Assembly (NCBI RefSeq): GCF_003390375.1
Contig: NZ_QUOT01000001.1
Coordinates: forward strand, 1,984,001-2,048,000
DNA: 64,000 nucleotides
Direction of reading: 5' to 3'
From: Thalassotalea euphylliae
GTDB taxonomy: Bacteria > Pseudomonadota > Gammaproteobacteria > Enterobacterales > Alteromonadaceae
Shown here: positions 1-7,771 of the stretch, piece by piece
How positions within the stretch are numbered: position 1 is the stretch's first letter
Layout: every line of letters starts with the position of its first letter
The notes under the pieces: generated by a model
Told to the model about the DNA's origin: nothing
Seen by the model: the letters and a program-made list of their open reading frames with translations, nothing else
The model's database searches: none
Program-made: the position numbers and the translations under genes

Positions 1-299
1 TTGTAACCATTGAACTTGGCCGCAAGTTGCTCAAATTCGGCTTCTTGGGCGACGATCCCTTCATAACTTGGTACCATACGCACCGTGCAGTCAACGTCCC
101 AAACATTCGGCGTTTCATCAGGATGAAGCTTTACTACCATATCTGGCGCTACTGCTTGTAGGTGAGCAACCAACTGCTCCGCTTGCGCTTTTTGCTCAAA
201 TAATTGAAAAAACACAACATCATGCATTTCATTTAACTCAATGCCTGCTTGCTGCATTTCCTGCAGGACATTACCCGTTTCATCATTGGGGAAAGACAT
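1..299 (-). CDS. RraB-family protein (ribonuclease E regulator-like), 3' end cut off
   Basis: An open frame of 99 codons runs from an ATG at 299 off the left edge with no stop. It begins MSFPNDETGNVLQEMQQAG, then has a region starting DVVFFQLFEQKAQAEQL and a second half starting VKLHPDETPNVWDVD. This matches the RraB / DUF1260 family, small acidic proteins whose E. coli member binds RNase E and modulates its activity in the cytoplasm. Family members usually end shortly after the point where the window cuts, with a conserved YDGWG-like motif that is not visible here. The family assignment rests on my recognition of the pattern. No operon partner is visible upstream; the next gene, at 451-1080, is on the same strand. 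Confidence 0.75.
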   Translation of the reverse strand, partial: MSFPNDETGNVLQEMQQAGIELNEMHDVVFFQLFEQKAQAEQLVAHLQAVAPDMVVKLHPDETPNVWDVDCTVRMVPSYEGIVAQEAEFEQLAAKFNGY

Positions 300-450
300 A
301 GTAATTACACTGTTATCGGAAGATGTTCGGCATTATACCCAAGCCAAAAGAAGATGCGAGCATCACTTGGTGACAATTGTTTATTGAAAATAGCTTAGCG
401 GTAGTGGCTTAGTGAGTCCAAAGATGTGTTTAGTCGGGGTCGTAAGCGTT

Positions 451-1080
451 CTATTCAATGGAACACATATTGTGATGGCAAGTCAGTGAAAGCTCGCTAA
501 TTCGTTCTTCACATTCACTGTCATTTTGGCTGAACGTTTGCACAAATTGCGCTTTACTTAACATACTTTTACCTATGGTATTAACGGCGACAACGCAACC
601 GAGCTCGATAGAGCTTGTATCAACAAAACGGCATTGACTAACATCTTGGCAAACTAAATTATTCAATATGGTCTGTTTCGCTTGTTCTAACTGGCGCAAG
701 CGCGCTAGATCTTTTAATAGCTGTGCTTTCACCTTTGCTTCAACCTCGCTTTCTGCGCTCTCCTCACCACCTTGAGTGGCCAGCGTTAGTTGCGACTGTT
801 CAGATAAAGGCAAAAGCTCAGTGGTAGGCGAAACCTCATTAGTCAATTCAATTAAAGGCGTTATAGACTCAGCATGTGGTTGTGCTGTCACTACCTGCTG
901 GGCGCGCGGGCGTGTGGATTGTTGATCATGTTGAGATGCTTCTATCAATGCTCTGGTTTTACGTTCATTTTCTTTGAGCATGTAGCCTAACGCCAATAAC
1001 ACGCTAGTCAGCAAGGCTAGCACCACACAAGCAATAATTAACCATCTAAAAATTGCCTGTTGTAAGGTGTTTTGTCCCAT
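451..1080 (-). CDS. membrane-anchored protein of unknown function with a Cys-containing C-terminal domain
   Basis: I do not recognise this 209-residue protein. From the ATG at 1080 (MGQNTLQQAIFRW) it has one transmembrane segment at about residues 12-34, a long polar Gln/Thr/Glu-rich stretch, a charged helical segment around residues 120-140, and a C-terminal domain with about five cysteines (LVCQDVSQC, ELGCVVAVN, SECEER, LTCHHNMC) that could form disulfides if periplasmic. A longer in-frame start at 1179 would overlap the upstream lipoprotein gene by more than 80 bases, so the ATG at 1080 is preferred; it lies 16 bases after the lipoprotein stop. The two probably form an envelope operon. Confidence 0.6.
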   Translation of the reverse strand: MGQNTLQQAIFRWLIIACVVLALLTSVLLALGYMLKENERKTRALIEASQHDQQSTRPRAQQVVTAQPHAESITPLIELTNEVSPTTELLPLSEQSQLTLATQGGEESAESEVEAKVKAQLLKDLARLRQLEQAKQTILNNLVCQDVSQCRFVDTSSIELGCVVAVNTIGKSMLSKAQFVQTFSQNDSECEERISELSLTCHHNMCSIE

Positions 1081-1096
1081 ACGATCACCAGAAGAT

Positions 1097-1714
1097 CTAA
1101 GTGGCATGCGAGGCAATCCATTGTTGAGTTTGGCTAAATTGCTTGAGCATTGCCGCGACCGCAAAACTAATTTTTGCATTCACTTCAATACTGGTGTCTT
1201 TCTCGTTCAGGCCAAGTGGGTAGTTCGTTCGCCAAATCGAGCGTCTGTGCTTGGGTTGAATTACATCAATCACTAAACTTCCCGCTTTGATATCTAGTCG
1301 CTCGGCCCGCGTACCCGTTTTACTATTAGTTAAACAATATGAACAATAGTTAACACCACGGTTGTAGGTTTTAAAACTGCGGGCGCTGCGACGCACAACA
1401 TAGTAGGTTACGATCACGTCTGCTTCACTACTTTCCTTGAACGCGAAACCTTGGCTATCCATCGCTTGCTCTATTGCCAACTCAATACCATTGCGCAGAC
1501 TATCACTGATTAGCTGCCAGTCGTTAAATTCGTCATTACGCTGGTACAAGCCATAGCTTTGCACTTGGCTAAAATCAAAAATAGGCTGATATTTCACAAT
1601 GGCAACTTTAGGTTGTGAACTGCAAGCGGATAACAGTAAAAAAGCGCTAAGGCAGTGCAAGCGGCAAGCAAACTTAGTGAATTGAAAAAAGCGTTTAAGC
1701 GAGCTGATTCGCAT
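1097..1714 (-). CDS. DUF4136-type lipoprotein
   Basis: The 205-residue protein has a basic n-region, a hydrophobic core and a lipobox LSAC near residue 30, so it is predicted to be lipidated and held in a membrane facing the periplasm. The mature part contains the DUF4136 pattern: an aromatic segment YQPIFDFSQVQSYGLY just after the lipid Cys, then EADVIVTYYVV mid-protein. The family is widespread in Proteobacteria and has no firm biochemical function. The next gene on the strand starts 16 bases downstream, suggesting co-transcription with a single-pass membrane protein. No strong ribosome site decides the start, but the signal sequence fits it. Confidence 0.75.
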   Translation of the reverse strand: MRISSLKRFFQFTKFACRLHCLSAFLLLSACSSQPKVAIVKYQPIFDFSQVQSYGLYQRNDEFNDWQLISDSLRNGIELAIEQAMDSQGFAFKESSEADVIVTYYVVRRSARSFKTYNRGVNYCSYCLTNSKTGTRAERLDIKAGSLVIDVIQPKHRRSIWRTNYPLGLNEKDTSIEVNAKISFAVAAMLKQFSQTQQWIASHAT

Positions 1715-1782
1715 AGATTAATGTATATTATTTAACGATTCTTGTCAGTTAGCCTACCGAGTGACCAAGAAAATACAAGCAT

Positions 1783-1813
1783 AAAAAAAACCAGCAAACT
1801 TGCTGGTTTTTTT
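1783..1813 (-). terminator. intrinsic terminator of tyrS
   Basis: A perfect stem (AACCAGCAA pairing with TTGCTGGTT, two-base loop, centred near 1798) is flanked by A- and T-runs on both sides. It lies 23 bases after the tyrS stop codon and would end transcription of tyrS on the minus strand. Confidence 0.85.
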
Positions 1814-1835
1814 GAATATCAGTAAGGCTGGTATA

Positions 1836-3035
1836 TTAGGCAGTAGTCACACGTGCAAACTTGCGTTTACCTACTTGGTAAACAGCAGTGGTACCGCTTT
1901 CAATTTGCACTTTATTGTCGGCAACTTTCTCGCCATCAATTTTTGCAGCGCCTTGCTTAATCATACGCATCGCTTCCGAGGTACTTGCCACTAAACCCGC
2001 TTCTTTGAGTAAGTTGGCGATGGCGATTACACCGTCTGTGGTGGCAACGGTTAGCTCTGGCATTTCGTCTGGCATCGCACCTTTTTGGAAACGGTTAATG
2101 AACTCTTGGTGAGCTGCATCTGCCGCCGCTTGATCGTGGAAACGTGCGATAATTTCTTTCGCTAATTCAATTTTTACGTCACGCGGGTTCGCGCCATCTG
2201 CGATTTGCTGTTTGAATGCTTCGATTTCTTCAATCGGCTTAAAGCTTAGTAAGTCGTAGTAGCGCCACATCAAATCATCAGAAATTGACATGATCTTGCC
2301 GAACATTTCCGTTGGCGTGTCGGTAATACCAATGTAGTTACCTAACGACTTAGACATCTTCTGAACGCCGTCTAAGCCTTCAAGCAATGGCATCATCAAT
2401 ACTGTTTGCGGGCGTTGGCCTTCCACTTTTTGTAGTTCACGCCCCATCAATAAGTTGAACTTTTGATCGGTACCACCAAGCTCAACATCAGCTTCAAGTG
2501 CTACAGAATCCCAGCCTTGAACTAGCGGGTACATAAATTCGTGAATGGCAATTGCTTGGCCGCCTGCATAGCGCTTTTTAAAGTCGTCGCGCTCCATCAT
2601 ACGTGCGACGGTTTGGCGTGAAGCCAGTTTTAGCATGCCCGCAGCACCTAACTTTTCCATCCACGTTGAGTTAAATTCCACACGTGTTTTTGCAGGGTCT
2701 AGAATCTTAAAAACTTGCTCTTTGTAAGTTTCAGCATTGGCTAGCACATCTTCTTGCGTTAACGGCTTACGGGTAACATTTTTACCCGTTGGATCGCCGA
2801 TCATGCCAGTGAAATCACCAATAAGGAAAATGACTTCGTGACCTAACTGCTGGAACTGACGTAATTTGTTGATCAGAACCGTATGACCTAGGTGCAAATC
2901 TGGAGCCGTTGGATCAAAGCCTGCTTTAATTTTTAATGGTTTACCTTGCTTAAGCTTTTCTAACAGCTCATCTTCTAGCAAAATTTCTTCGGCACCACGT
3001 TTAATTTCAGCAAACGCTTGGCTGACATCAGTCAT
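1836..3035 (-). CDS. tyrS: tyrosyl-tRNA synthetase
   Basis: This class I aminoacyl-tRNA synthetase charges tRNA-Tyr in the cytoplasm. The HIGH signature is HLGH at residues 48-51, the KMSKS loop is at 226-230, and an S4-type RNA-binding domain occupies about the last 65 residues (EAMRMIKQGAAKIDGEKV). The 399-residue length and sequence style match the TyrRS-2 (TyrZ-like) branch rather than E. coli TyrS. I chose the ATG at 3035 (MTDVSQAFAE); an in-frame ATG 12 codons upstream would add an unusual MMNNIDRCGASY extension. The gene is divergent from the M23 peptidase and anmK, a grouping common in gammaproteobacteria, and is followed by a clear terminator. Confidence 0.97.
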   Translation of the reverse strand: MTDVSQAFAEIKRGAEEILLEDELLEKLKQGKPLKIKAGFDPTAPDLHLGHTVLINKLRQFQQLGHEVIFLIGDFTGMIGDPTGKNVTRKPLTQEDVLANAETYKEQVFKILDPAKTRVEFNSTWMEKLGAAGMLKLASRQTVARMMERDDFKKRYAGGQAIAIHEFMYPLVQGWDSVALEADVELGGTDQKFNLLMGRELQKVEGQRPQTVLMMPLLEGLDGVQKMSKSLGNYIGITDTPTEMFGKIMSISDDLMWRYYDLLSFKPIEEIEAFKQQIADGANPRDVKIELAKEIIARFHDQAAADAAHQEFINRFQKGAMPDEMPELTVATTDGVIAIANLLKEAGLVASTSEAMRMIKQGAAKIDGEKVADNKVQIESGTTAVYQVGKRKFARVTTA

Positions 3036-3146
3036 GTAACTCGCTCCACATCGGTCAATATTATTCATCAATAGGTCGCCGATTCTACTGTAAATTAGGG
3101 ACTGGATAAAACCCTGTTACTGTTTAAGCTGTATTTTTTTGTTATA

Positions 3147-4637
3147 GTGGCACAATTGTTTTTGTCCTTAGTTGATCACTTGAGTAGTAGCCAATTGAAA
3201 AATATAAAAAATTTATATTTATCACTGCCTAAACAGCACAAGGTAGTGATCAGCGTAGTGTCCTCGCTACTTGTACTGTCGTTGCTGTTGCCATCAGAGA
3301 AAGCAACCGCCAGCAAACAAACACCTGCATTGGAAGTTGGCAAACGTTACCAAGTTACCGCGCAAGGTGTCGAAAAAGTCGCAGCAAGTGAAAAAACACA
3401 AGGCATTACTCAAGAAAAACATCAGCAGAGCCCTGAAAAGAGTTCAAAAAACACCCAAAACTCACCCACTGAAACACTTGCTAACAATTTACCGCAACCC
3501 ACTGTTAAGCAAGCAATTGAAGCACCGGAGCCTAAAACGCCAGCATTAAAATGGCAGACAGCAAGGGTTAAAAAAGGTGATTCACTGGCCAAGATTTTTA
3601 AACGTGCTGGCCTAAGTGCTCGCACCACTTATGAAATTGATAAAGCCGCCAAACAGCTCAAGAAAATTAACGTTGGTGATACGCTACGCTTAGGTAAAAA
3701 CGAGCAAGGTGAGTTAGTGTCATTGGCTTATCCGCTGTCGAAAATCAAAACCTTGTACGTTGAGCGTATTGACGATAGCTACCAAACTCGTACTGAAGAA
3801 AAAGCAGTTGAAGTACGTGAAACCTTTGCCCATGGCATCATTAATTCAAGTTTTTGGAATGCAGGTATCAGCGCAGGCTTGGATGATAACCAAATTATTT
3901 CGCTCGCCAATATTTTTGGTTGGGATATCGATTTTGCGCTAGATATTCGCAAAGGTGACAGCTTTCACGTTGTCTATGAAAACCGCTACGTTGACGGTGA
4001 ATATATAGGACCTGGTAAAATTCTGGCGGCAGAGTTTGTTAACCAAAACGAAGAATTTAAGGCCATTCGCTTCACTGACGACGAATACTACACGCCGGAA
4101 GGCAAAAGTATGCGCAAAGCATTTTTGCGAGCGCCCGTTAATTTCCGCTATATCAGCTCTAACTTTAAGCCTCGCCGCTTCCACCCGATCCAAAAACGCT
4201 GGAAAGCGCACAATGGTGTAGATTACCGAGCTTCAACAGGCACACCGGTAGTTGCGGCAGGCAATGGTAAAGTCACCCATTCAACTTACAACAAGTACAA
4301 TGGCAACTATGTATTTATTCAACATGGCGACGGTATCGTCACTAAATACCTACATTTCTCTAAACGAGCTGTGAAAAAAGGCCAGCGCGTTAAGCAAGGT
4401 GAAGTCATTGGATACGTTGGCTCAACCGGCATGTCACAAGCACCACACTTGCACTATGAATTCTTAGTTAACGGTACGCACCGTAACCCACGCACGGTTA
4501 AACTGCCAGATGCAAAACCGATCGCGAAAAAATACAAACAAGCATTTGCTGCCGTTGCACAAAAGCGCATTCAAGAGCTTAATGGCTCAAAACAAGCGTT
4601 ATTAGCCATGCAAGGCACCAACAGCAACAACGGCTAA
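3147..4637 (+). CDS. M23 family murein DD-endopeptidase (MepM/YebA-like)
   Basis: This is a predicted inner-membrane-anchored peptidoglycan hydrolase that cuts peptide cross-links. It has a transmembrane anchor at about residues 33-49, a Lys/Glu/Gln-rich linker, an OapA/LysM-like domain at about 137-185 (VKKGDSLAKIFKRAG, INVGDTLRLG), and a C-terminal LytM/M23 domain. The zinc site is visible: H355 and D359 in HNGVD and H434/H436 in PHLHYEF; IQHGDG and YLHF are also family-typical. The upstream boundary is uncertain: the frame opens with a GTG at 3147 without a good ribosome site, and in-frame TTG codons at 3156 or 3162 are possible. anmK follows after 10 bases, so wall cleavage and anhydromuropeptide recycling are probably co-expressed. 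Confidence 0.92.
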   Translation: MAQLFLSLVDHLSSSQLKNIKNLYLSLPKQHKVVISVVSSLLVLSLLLPSEKATASKQTPALEVGKRYQVTAQGVEKVAASEKTQGITQEKHQQSPEKSSKNTQNSPTETLANNLPQPTVKQAIEAPEPKTPALKWQTARVKKGDSLAKIFKRAGLSARTTYEIDKAAKQLKKINVGDTLRLGKNEQGELVSLAYPLSKIKTLYVERIDDSYQTRTEEKAVEVRETFAHGIINSSFWNAGISAGLDDNQIISLANIFGWDIDFALDIRKGDSFHVVYENRYVDGEYIGPGKILAAEFVNQNEEFKAIRFTDDEYYTPEGKSMRKAFLRAPVNFRYISSNFKPRRFHPIQKRWKAHNGVDYRASTGTPVVAAGNGKVTHSTYNKYNGNYVFIQHGDGIVTKYLHFSKRAVKKGQRVKQGEVIGYVGSTGMSQAPHLHYEFLVNGTHRNPRTVKLPDAKPIAKKYKQAFAAVAQKRIQELNGSKQALLAMQGTNSNNG

Positions 4638-4647
4638 CTGGCTGACA

Positions 4648-5787
4648 ATGACACGTTATTACATTGGTTTAATGTCGGGCACTAGCGCCGACGGCATTGA
4701 TGTTGCCCTTGTCGATTTCAGCCACGGTAAACCCGTACTTGTCGCTAGCCATTATCAAGCCTATGACGAGACAACCCAGTCGCAAATCACTGCGCTTTAT
4801 ATCAGCAGCGACAATGAAATAGAGCGAATGGGACGCTTGGACAAAGCGCTTGCTAAACAATTTAGCAATGCGGTAAAAACATTGCTTATTAATGCGAACG
4901 TCAGTGCTGAGCAAATTATCGCGATAGGAAACCATGGCCAAACCATTCGCCACCGTCCGTCACTGGCAAGCCAAGTAGAAACAAATCCATTTACCTTGCA
5001 AATTGGCTGTAGCCAAACGTTAGCCTGTTTAACTGGGATTGAGGTTGTTGGCCAATTTCGCTTAAAGGATATTGCACTTGGTGGCCAAGGCGCGCCGCTC
5101 GTACCTCCATTTCATCAATTTCTTTTAGCAGGCACACCTGCGGCAAATAATCACAGTGTTATTGTTAATATTGGCGGAATCGCCAACCTAACTTTCTTAC
5201 CGAGCAATGACCAAGCTATTCAGGGCTATGATACTGGCCCCGGCAATTGCTTACTCGATGATTGGTACCAAATCCATCATCAAGGTAGTTACTTTGATAA
5301 AAATGGCGCATGGGCAGCTTCAGGCACTTGCAATCAAGATTTACTAAACACCCTGCTAAGTGACGAGTACTTCAAACAACCCGCACCGAAAAGTACGGGG
5401 CGCGAAATATATAACCTCACATGGTTAAATAAGCATTTGGACAACCAAGCGCACAAACCAGAAGACGTACAAGCAACCCTACTTAATTTGACGGCGCGAA
5501 CTATCGCTGATCAAATAAAGAAACTCACCTCGGGTTCAACACAAACTTGCGCAGTTTGGCTTTGTGGCGGTGGCCGTTTAAATCCGACACTTCAACAGGC
5601 GTTAGCAAAAGAGGTTGATAGCGTTTCTGTTGCTGCAATAGAGCAACTAGAAATAGACGGCGACCAACTCGAAGCAATGGCATTTGCTTGGCTTGCGTTT
5701 GCTTATATCAACCAGCTGCCTAGTAACATGCCTGCCGTGACTGGCGCTGAAAAAACAACCACACTTGGCGCACTATTCTCACCTTAA
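4648..5787 (+). CDS. anmK: anhydro-N-acetylmuramic acid kinase
   Basis: AnmK phosphorylates and opens 1,6-anhydro-MurNAc to give MurNAc-6-phosphate, a cytoplasmic step of peptidoglycan recycling. The 379-residue protein has the ATP-binding start GLMSGTSADGID (residues 7-18), the family motif GNHGQTIRH, the NIGGIANLT and GYDTGPGNCLLDDW blocks, and LCGGGRLNPTL near the C-terminus. Length is normal for the family. It lies 10 bases after the M23 endopeptidase gene, so the two are probably one operon. Confidence 0.96.
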   Translation: MTRYYIGLMSGTSADGIDVALVDFSHGKPVLVASHYQAYDETTQSQITALYISSDNEIERMGRLDKALAKQFSNAVKTLLINANVSAEQIIAIGNHGQTIRHRPSLASQVETNPFTLQIGCSQTLACLTGIEVVGQFRLKDIALGGQGAPLVPPFHQFLLAGTPAANNHSVIVNIGGIANLTFLPSNDQAIQGYDTGPGNCLLDDWYQIHHQGSYFDKNGAWAASGTCNQDLLNTLLSDEYFKQPAPKSTGREIYNLTWLNKHLDNQAHKPEDVQATLLNLTARTIADQIKKLTSGSTQTCAVWLCGGGRLNPTLQQALAKEVDSVSVAAIEQLEIDGDQLEAMAFAWLAFAYINQLPSNMPAVTGAEKTTTLGALFSP

Positions 5788-5981
5788 CCACTAATTTTTA
5801 AGCACTTTTTTAAAAAAAACATTCCGAAAAAATAGCAAGCTACAGATTTACTTCTATACTGGTAATTCGCCTGTTTGTTTTTTATACAAAACTGAACATA
5901 AATTGTGATCTGGGAACTATCAGCGGAACGTTTAATCTAAACATCTGCGGTATATCTCAACTTGTCTTTTTAGGAGGAACA

Positions 5982-6173
5982 ATGGAGTTTAACGATATTC
6001 ATATAGGCATGAAGTACGGCAGTAAAAAAGGAAGTGGCACCGTAACATGGATAGATAGCTCTACACGTACCGTATACATAGCTGACAACGACAACAACAG
6101 CAGTTTTGAAGTTAATTTTGAGGAGTTAGTTGAAGACCCTCAAGTCCACAACAAACAGGATATTTACTATTAA
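5982..6173 (+). CDS. small conserved-looking protein of unknown function
   Basis: This 63-residue reading frame is preceded by a near-perfect ribosome site (AGGAGG, about 6 bases before the ATG) and followed by a strong terminator, so it is very likely a real monocistronic gene. The protein (starting MEFNDIHIGMKYGSKKG) is polar with alternating beta-like segments: GSGTVTWIDSSTRTVYIAD, then SFEVNFEELVED. It has no signal peptide or membrane segment. It looks like a small SH3-like beta-barrel but I cannot name a family. The 194 bases upstream are AT-rich. Confidence 0.7.
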   Translation: MEFNDIHIGMKYGSKKGSGTVTWIDSSTRTVYIADNDNNSSFEVNFEELVEDPQVHNKQDIYY

Positions 6174-6207
6174 TGTAATTTAACTTGTTTGTCCGTTTTC
6201 ACTACAG

Positions 6208-6243
6208 AAGCCTAGCTAACGTAGTGTTAGCTAGGCTTTTTTG
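6208..6243 (+). terminator. strong intrinsic terminator
   Basis: A perfect 13-base-pair stem (AAGCCTAGCTAAC with its complement, 5-base loop GTAGT) is followed by a T-run. It lies 34 bases after the small gene at 5982-6173 and separates it from bfd. Confidence 0.9.
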
Positions 6244-6356
6244 TTGCCTCAGTTTTTCATACCAGTTGAGCTAACTGCTAAAAGCTTCAGAAATTAAAAA
6301 TCCTTTAATGCTAATAGCTTAGATATTCCGCTAAAATTTCCGCTTGATCACAAACC

Positions 6357-6375
6357 AAATAATAATTATTATCAC
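6357..6375 (+). promoter_or_regulatory. Fur-box-like palindrome upstream of bfd
   Basis: The AT-only palindrome ATAATAATTATTAT (6359-6372), followed by CAC, resembles the Fur consensus GATAATGATAATCATTATC and lies about 40 bases before the bfd start codon. Iron-repressed control of bfd is known in other gammaproteobacteria. The site call is by eye only. Confidence 0.55.
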
Positions 6376-6412
6376 TTGCGTTTTTATATTCTAGAGCATT
6401 TAAGAGGCACCG

Positions 6413-6607
6413 ATGTACGTTTGTATCTGCAAAGGCATTACAGATAAGCAAATCAAACAAATGGTTATCAAGCAAGGTGTAGGTTCAATTCGCGAACTTA
6501 AACAGCAGCTTGATATTGCCTCACAATGCGGAACCTGTGTGAAACTTACCCAACAAATTATCGACAATACCATCGTTGATGAAAGCCTATTTAAGGATGT
6601 TGGCTAA
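6413..6607 (+). CDS. bfd: bacterioferritin-associated ferredoxin
   Basis: Bfd is a small [2Fe-2S] protein that docks on bacterioferritin and passes electrons to the ferric core so iron can be released. The 64-residue protein has the full Bfd cysteine pattern: CxC near the N-terminus (VCICKG) and CxxC in SQCGTCVKL. A ribosome site AAGAGG stands about 7 bases before the ATG. It is followed by two bacterioferritin genes on the same strand, its expected partners. A Fur-box-like sequence upstream suggests induction under iron limitation. Confidence 0.95.
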   Translation: MYVCICKGITDKQIKQMVIKQGVGSIRELKQQLDIASQCGTCVKLTQQIIDNTIVDESLFKDVG

Positions 6608-6631
6608 CTAAAACAAGCTGCTATCAATAAC

Positions 6632-6650
6632 CTAATTGATAATCATTGTT
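6632..6650 (+). promoter_or_regulatory. possible Fur box upstream of the bacterioferritin genes
   Basis: The core TGATAATCATTG matches 10 contiguous central bases of the Fur consensus (GATAATCATT at 6638-6647), but the outer bases match poorly. It lies about 90 bases upstream of the first bacterioferritin and just after the bfd stop, so it could control either transcript. Confidence 0.4.
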
Positions 6651-6680
6651 TTTAACAAGTTATTGACTTTGTTATATTTT

Positions 6681-6708
6681 TTGCTTTCCTCCATATCCCC
6701 ACTATACT
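6681..6708 (+). promoter_or_regulatory. probable sigma-70 promoter of the bacterioferritin pair
   Basis: A TTGCTT element at 6681-6686 and a TATACT element at 6703-6708 are separated by 16 bases. They are placed about 33 bases upstream of the first bacterioferritin ATG, good geometry for a vegetative promoter. Read by eye. Confidence 0.5.
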
Positions 6709-6740
6709 GAAATTGCCCTTTACTCATTACGGACAATATC

Positions 6741-7205
6741 ATGAAATCGCAAACCGACATTATCGCGATGTTAAACAAGGTATTAACAACCGAGCTAACG
6801 TCGATCAATCAATATTTTCTGCACGCTAGAATTTTCAAAAATTGGGGTTTCAGCCAACTTAACGAAAAATGCTACAAAAAATCGATTCTCGATATGAAGC
6901 AGGCTGACAAACTCATTGAACGTATCCTCTTTCTAGAGGGCCTACCTAATTTACAACAACTTGGCCAACTAGCCATTGGCGAAGAGACCACGGAAATGCT
7001 CAAATGCGACTACACGTTTGAATTAAGTCAACGCACCGTATTGCAAGAGGCCATTGCCTTGTGTGAAAGCGAGCAAGATTTTGTGAGCCGTGACATGTTG
7101 ACCGAGATCCTCGAAGGTGAAGAAGAACATATCGATTGGATCGAAACACAAGAATATCAAATAGCAAATATGGGTATTGAGAAATACCTACAAGCACAGC
7201 TTTAG
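6741..7205 (+). CDS. bfr: bacterioferritin, heme-binding type with altered ferroxidase site
   Basis: Bacterioferritin subunits assemble into 24-mer cages that store iron and bind heme between subunit pairs. This 154-residue protein aligns without gaps to E. coli Bfr at its N-terminus. The heme-ligating Met52 is present (LDMKQAD). Of the ferroxidase ligands, E18, E94, E127 and H130 are kept, but position 51 is Asp and position 54 is Gln instead of Glu and His. By homology this subunit likely carries heme and electrons but oxidises iron poorly. Its neighbour 9 bases downstream has the reverse pattern, so the two probably co-assemble into mixed cages, as described for paired Bfr subunits in Pseudomonas putida and Neisseria. 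Confidence 0.93.
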   Translation: MKSQTDIIAMLNKVLTTELTSINQYFLHARIFKNWGFSQLNEKCYKKSILDMKQADKLIERILFLEGLPNLQQLGQLAIGEETTEMLKCDYTFELSQRTVLQEAIALCESEQDFVSRDMLTEILEGEEEHIDWIETQEYQIANMGIEKYLQAQL

Positions 7206-7214
7206 GAGACAACA

Positions 7215-7682
7215 ATGAAAGGTGACAAAGCAATAATCGACAGCTTAAATGCCCTGCTTGCCTATGAGCTTGCAGCAATGGATCAGTATTTTATCCACTC
7301 CAGAATGTATCATGACTGGGGCCTACATAAGTTATTCGAACGCATAGACCATGAATTCGATGATGAGAAAGGCCACGCCTCGCTGCTTATCGAACGCATT
7401 TTGTTTCTAGAAGGCACACCAGATATGGTCAAACGTGAAGGCCTGAAAATAGGTAAAGACGTACCAGAAATGCTCGCCAGTGACTTACGTGTTGAATACG
7501 CTGTTGATGTGAAACTTAAAGAAGTGATGACACTTTGTGAAAGCAAGCAAGACTACGTTAGCCGCGACATGCTGCAAACGCTTATTAACGATACCGAGTC
7601 AGATCACGCCTTCTGGTTGGAGCAACAACTTGGTTTAATTGATAAAATTGGATTAAGTAATTACTTACAGTCGCAAATGTAA
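7215..7682 (+). CDS. bfr: bacterioferritin, ferroxidase-type without the heme methionine
   Basis: The second of two adjacent bacterioferritin subunits, 155 residues. Ferroxidase ligands are intact: E18, E51, H54, E94 and the late ExxH pair (E128/H131, shifted by one inserted residue). Residue 52, which ligates heme in Bfr, is Lys (DDEKGHA), so a homodimer could not bind heme in the usual way. It starts 9 bases after the first bfr with an AGGAG ribosome site and is followed by a terminator, so both are made from one message. The complementary losses suggest a functional heteropolymer in which this subunit oxidises Fe(II) and the other handles electron exchange with Bfd. Confidence 0.93.
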   Translation: MKGDKAIIDSLNALLAYELAAMDQYFIHSRMYHDWGLHKLFERIDHEFDDEKGHASLLIERILFLEGTPDMVKREGLKIGKDVPEMLASDLRVEYAVDVKLKEVMTLCESKQDYVSRDMLQTLINDTESDHAFWLEQQLGLIDKIGLSNYLQSQM

Positions 7683-7704
7683 GACTGTAAAAGGTTCAAA
7701 AATA

Positions 7705-7737
7705 AAAATGCCTGCTTGATGTGCGGGCATTTTTTTG
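7705..7737. terminator. intrinsic terminator between bfr and ssb
   Basis: A stem AAATGCCTGC pairs with GCGGGCATTT (one G-U pair on one strand), with an A-run before and seven T after. It lies just after the second bfr stop and 35 bases from the converging ssb stop, so it probably serves both strands. Confidence 0.8.
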
Positions 7738-7771
7738 AACCTTGTACAAGCAATTCGTTATTTCGAATTTG

